DNA of 14,974 bases from JBBRUG01 sp038247995. GTDB taxonomy: Bacteria; Chloroflexota; Chloroflexia; Chloroflexales; Chloroflexaceae. The position numbers and the translations under genes were made by a program. Below are positions 12,873-14,974 of this stretch, piece by piece. Below the pieces are notes generated by a model that was given only the letters and a program-made list of their open reading frames with translations, ran no database searches and was not told where the DNA came from. Position 1 is the stretch's first letter, and each line of letters begins with the position of its first letter. The stretch lies in the NCBI GenBank assembly GCA_038247995.1, contig JBBRUG010000132.1:1-14974 (forward strand), read 5' to 3'.

Positions 12873-13028
12873 CGCCAAAGCTACGTCCTAGTCGGAATAC
12901 ATCATGGTTACAACGAGCGTGTATGATGCGCATATCGGGTTACGTTGCAAGCATGAGCCACTGCCAAAAGTGTAAAGGGACACTTCCCCTAGCGATGCAC
13001 TAAAACCGCATCAATGCTTGACAACGTG

Positions 13029-13037
13029 TGTTATACT
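13029..13037 (+). promoter_or_regulatory. Extended -10 promoter of cpaB
   Basis: TGTTATACT is an extended -10 (TG, n, TATACT at 13032-13037) about 58 bp before the cpaB ATG. TTGACA at 13018-13023 lies too close (8-bp spacer) to serve as its -35. Suggests that cpaB starts a new transcript separate from the Kelch-like gene. Confidence 0.5.
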
Positions 13038-13095
13038 TAGCAGAGTCGGTACGCCGCCCTGCTGTGCTTCGTCTACGAAGGAAGGAAGCTTCGCT

Positions 13096-14133
13096 ATGAG
13101 GCGTGGTGGACTCCTCATTCTCCTCATCGGTCTCATTCTGATCGTCAGCGCCGTTGCCCTATTCCTGTTCTTTCAGCCGCCAGGTGCTCCTGGAAGCGCA
13201 ACTGACGCTCCGCCCGCCCTGCCCACGGAGGTACCGCAAGTCGAGGTTGTCCGCGCTCGAGTGGATATTCCAGCCGGTACAGTCATCGCCGATAGTGCAA
13301 CGCTTCTTGACGTGACGCGCATTCCACAGCCGGAGTTCAACGAAAGCGAAAACTATGCTCGGATCAGCGATGTTGAAGGCCAACTAACCACACGCGCCTT
13401 GCGCGCTGGTGAGTTTATTACGCGTAATGCGTTGACTGAACCAGGGCTTTCGCAGCAATTGCCTACTGCTGAACCGGATCGCGCCCGCGACAAAGCCTAC
13501 CCGCTGGTTGTCAATAATCTCTCAGGGGTTGCTGATCAACTGAAGCCCGGCGATTTTGTCGATATTGTGGCAACGTTCAACGTTAATCGACGGCAGATCA
13601 TCCCTACGGGAACTGATTTTGTTGAAGTTAATGGTCAGCAAGTTGAACGACTGCTAACCGAAATTACCGACCCAACATTCCAGGCAACTAAGACGCTGCT
13701 CCAGCGTGCGCAAGTCTTGCGCGTGATCAAGCCTGCCGTTGCCGAGGGCGAGCCAACACCGGAAGCCGGCGCTCCGCCACAGTCGGGCAGTTTACCCCAG
13801 GTTGACGAGTCGGGGCAGCCGATTACACCGGGCGCTGAAGGAGCAGGTGTGCCTAGTGCGCTCACCAGCGGCATCTGGACGCTGGTGCTAGCCGTCAATA
13901 ACCAAGAGATCGAACTAGTCGAGTTCGCCCTGGCTTCCGATGCTCGGATCGTACTGGTGTTGCGTGGCGCTGGTGACACGACATTCGAACCGACGTTGGG
14001 TGCAACCTACGACCTGCTGGTGTCGGAGTTCGGCTTGCCGCTACCGCGGGCACTGCCACCCCGCGTTGTTAGCGAGCAAGAAGCATCCACGCCGGAACCA
14101 ACCCGCACACCTGCTCCGACACGCGTACCATAG
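13096..14133 (+). CDS. cpaB: Flp pilus assembly protein CpaB/RcpC with SAF domain
   Basis: CpaB/RcpC proteins sit at the cell envelope and support assembly of Flp/Tad pili. The 345-residue product has one N-terminal membrane helix (about 5-27, LLILLIGLILIVSAVALFLFF) and a Pro/Ala-rich linker. A SAF domain follows (about 49-115), with VEVVRARVDIPAGTVIADSATL and LRAGEFITRNALTEPG. The RcpC core has PLVVNNLSGVADQLKPGDFVDIVATF and GIWTLVLAVNNQEIELVEFALASDARIVLVLRG. It is longer than usual because of a Pro/Gly-rich insertion at about 214-257 and a C-terminal P/T/E-rich tail (STPEPTRTPAPTRVP). ATG 13096 is chosen because AAGGAAG lies about 8 bases upstream and the membrane helix follows at once; a TTG at 13018 would put the promoter inside the gene. 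The envelope of the likely host may lack a secretin, so its exact partner is uncertain. Confidence 0.92.
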   Translation: MRRGGLLILLIGLILIVSAVALFLFFQPPGAPGSATDAPPALPTEVPQVEVVRARVDIPAGTVIADSATLLDVTRIPQPEFNESENYARISDVEGQLTTRALRAGEFITRNALTEPGLSQQLPTAEPDRARDKAYPLVVNNLSGVADQLKPGDFVDIVATFNVNRRQIIPTGTDFVEVNGQQVERLLTEITDPTFQATKTLLQRAQVLRVIKPAVAEGEPTPEAGAPPQSGSLPQVDESGQPITPGAEGAGVPSALTSGIWTLVLAVNNQEIELVEFALASDARIVLVLRGAGDTTFEPTLGATYDLLVSEFGLPLPRALPPRVVSEQEASTPEPTRTPAPTRVP

Positions 14134-14158
14134 CACGCGCATAAATTTCGCGTGTCGG
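14116..14158 (+). terminator. Inverted repeat across the cpaB stop codon
   Basis: CCGACACGCG (14116-14125) and CGCGTGTCGG (14149-14158) form a perfect 10-bp stem around a 23-nt loop holding the cpaB stop. A shorter competing stem, CACGCG (14134-14139) with CGCGTG (14149-14154), is also possible. There is no following T-run, so terminator function is tentative. Confidence 0.45.
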
Positions 14159-14195
14159 CTCGATGCAGAGGGACGAACGAACAGCCGTGAAGCCT

Positions 14196-14218
14196 GTTCC
14201 TTTGTTCCTCTGCTCCGC
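14196..14218. repeat. Octamer repeat GTTCCTTT/GTTCCTCT/GCTCCGCT
   Basis: Three 8-bp units of the same type as the 5275-5319 array. With the two bases before plus one more, the 16-mer CCTGTTCCTTTGTTCC (14193-14208) is identical to 5280-5295. It lies in the cpaB-cpaE gap. Confidence 0.6.
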
Positions 14219-14257
14219 TATTTACCGGCTTGATTTAAACTGCCGCGCTGCTTACCC

Positions 14258-14287
14258 TTGCAGAGCACAGCGCGGCGATGCTATGAT
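14258..14287 (+). promoter_or_regulatory. Candidate promoter of cpaE with extended -10
   Basis: TTGCAG (14258-14263), an 18-bp spacer and TATGAT (14282-14287) preceded by TG one base before (TGCTATGAT). It predicts a leader of about 35 nt for the cpaE gene. Confidence 0.6.
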
Positions 14288-14327
14288 TGTAGCAGCGAGC
14301 GTGTGGCTATCCAGCGAGGAGTAATCC

Positions 14328-14974
14328 ATGAGTGAGGGCGAGACGATCCGCGTGATGATTGTCGATGATATTGTCGACACACGTGACCAGTTAGAGAAAT
14401 TGCTGTTTTTTGAGAAAGATATTGAGGTAATCGCCAAAGCCAGCAATGGCCGTGAGGCGGTTGCACTGGCCAAACAACAGCGCCCTGATGTTATCCTGAT
14501 GGACATTAACATGCCCGATATGGATGGCATTACCGCAACTGAAGCGATTATGACCCAGGACTCATCGGTTCAGGTGATCATCATGAGCGTTCAGGGCGAA
14601 ACGGATTACCTCCGCCGCGCAATGCTCGCCGGTGCCCGCGAATTCCTCACCAAACCAATTAGTGCCGACGACCTTTATAAGTCGATCCGCCACGTACATC
14701 GGCTTGCAGCAACGCGCCCGCGGGCGACCGGCGGCGGTACAACCGAGGTTCTATCCAGTGGCGGCAATGAGAGCGCCGGCCAGATTATCGCAGTATTTAG
14801 CCCAAAAGGCGGCGTTGGCACCTCGACGGTGGCAGCAAACCTGGCTGTAGCGCTCCGCCAGCAGACGAATAAAAAAGTCGCGCTTGTCGATGCGAATGTG
14901 GTTTTTGGCGATCTGACCGTGATCTTGAACCTACGCTCCGATAAGACCATTATCGATATTGCGCAGCGCGTCGA
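14328..14974 (+). CDS. cpaE: CpaE/TadZ pilus localisation protein: receiver domain plus ParA/MinD-type ATPase, 5' part
   Basis: CpaE/TadZ proteins place the Tad secretion machine in the cell and belong to the ParA/MinD superfamily. The visible 215 codons run off the right edge. Residues 1-125 are a CheY-like receiver with all key positions: D13/D14 (VMIVDD), phospho-acceptor D59 (VILMDINMPDMDG), S87 (IIMS) and K109 (FLTKP). Many TadZ proteins have a degenerate receiver; this one looks able to be phosphorylated. After a Gly/Thr-rich linker (131-150), the ATPase starts IIAVFSPKGGVGTSTVAANLAVAL, with the deviant Walker A K160-G-G-V-G-T-S-T, then KVALVDANVVFGDL. In MinD/ParA the motif is KGGxGKT; here the usual second Lys is Thr165, a change common in CpaE. 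GAGGAG lies just before the ATG. cpaF and tadBC are expected downstream. Confidence 0.93.
   Translation, partial: MSEGETIRVMIVDDIVDTRDQLEKLLFFEKDIEVIAKASNGREAVALAKQQRPDVILMDINMPDMDGITATEAIMTQDSSVQVIIMSVQGETDYLRRAMLAGAREFLTKPISADDLYKSIRHVHRLAATRPRATGGGTTEVLSSGGNESAGQIIAVFSPKGGVGTSTVAANLAVALRQQTNKKVALVDANVVFGDLTVILNLRSDKTIIDIAQRV

Noticed and set aside
12968..12985. AAGTGT/ACACTT 6-bp hairpin upstream of cpaB
   Set aside because: The stem is short and AT-rich with no T-run on the plus strand; chance occurrence is likely.
13018..13023. Perfect TTGACA as -35 of the cpaB promoter
   Set aside because: At the required 16-18 bp spacing there is only CAGAGT-like sequence; the TATACT box lies 8 bp away, so an extended -10 is the better reading.

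Overview
The window is from a bacterial chromosome of fairly high GC. Gene content and protein style suggest a Chloroflexota member, most likely class Chloroflexia (Chloroflexus/Roseiflexus/Oscillochloris-like). This assignment rests on recognising the proteins and was not tested by any search. No rRNA, tRNA, CRISPR array or transposase was found.

Left part (1-2210): the 5' part of purK (purine synthesis) runs off the left edge on the minus strand. A 40-bp tandem repeat lies directly behind its promoter. Then, on the plus strand, come a truncated glyoxalase/VOC gene remnant, a 68-aa basic single-span membrane protein and a WYL-domain transcription regulator.

Middle part, minus strand (2291-5762): a ribosomal protein operon rplU-rpmA-rpmE (L21, L27, L31) with a consensus sigma-70 promoter and a terminator-like hairpin at the very start of its leader. 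Upstream of it are galT, a redoxin gene with an in-frame TGA, and an SRPBCC-fold gene that may be transcribed without a leader. The TGA falls in a TGA-Pro-His-Cys (UxxC) motif. It is followed at the right distance by a two-tier stem-loop of bacterial SECIS type, so the gene is read here as one 191-aa selenoprotein rather than two broken pieces. This is the most notable single observation.

Right part, plus strand (5895 to the end): a Tad (tight adherence) pilus locus. In order it holds two TadE-type pseudopilins, an 844-aa TadG-like protein with a von Willebrand A domain and complete MIDAS, a 900-aa secreted Kelch-like protein, a CpaB/RcpC protein with a SAF domain, and the start of a CpaE/TadZ protein with a complete CheY-like receiver fused to a ParA/MinD-type ATPase. 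CpaF, TadB and TadC would be expected beyond the right edge. The two large proteins placed among the pseudopilin and assembly genes look like exported pilus-tip or adhesion factors.

Intergenic DNA carries several short pyrimidine-rich tandem repeats (period 7-8), a 15-bp inverted repeat with self-palindromic arms, and several hairpins between tad genes. Extended -10 promoters (TGnTATnnT) recur. Two genes have a -10 box about 7-8 nt from the ATG and no Shine-Dalgarno, which suggests leaderless mRNAs.
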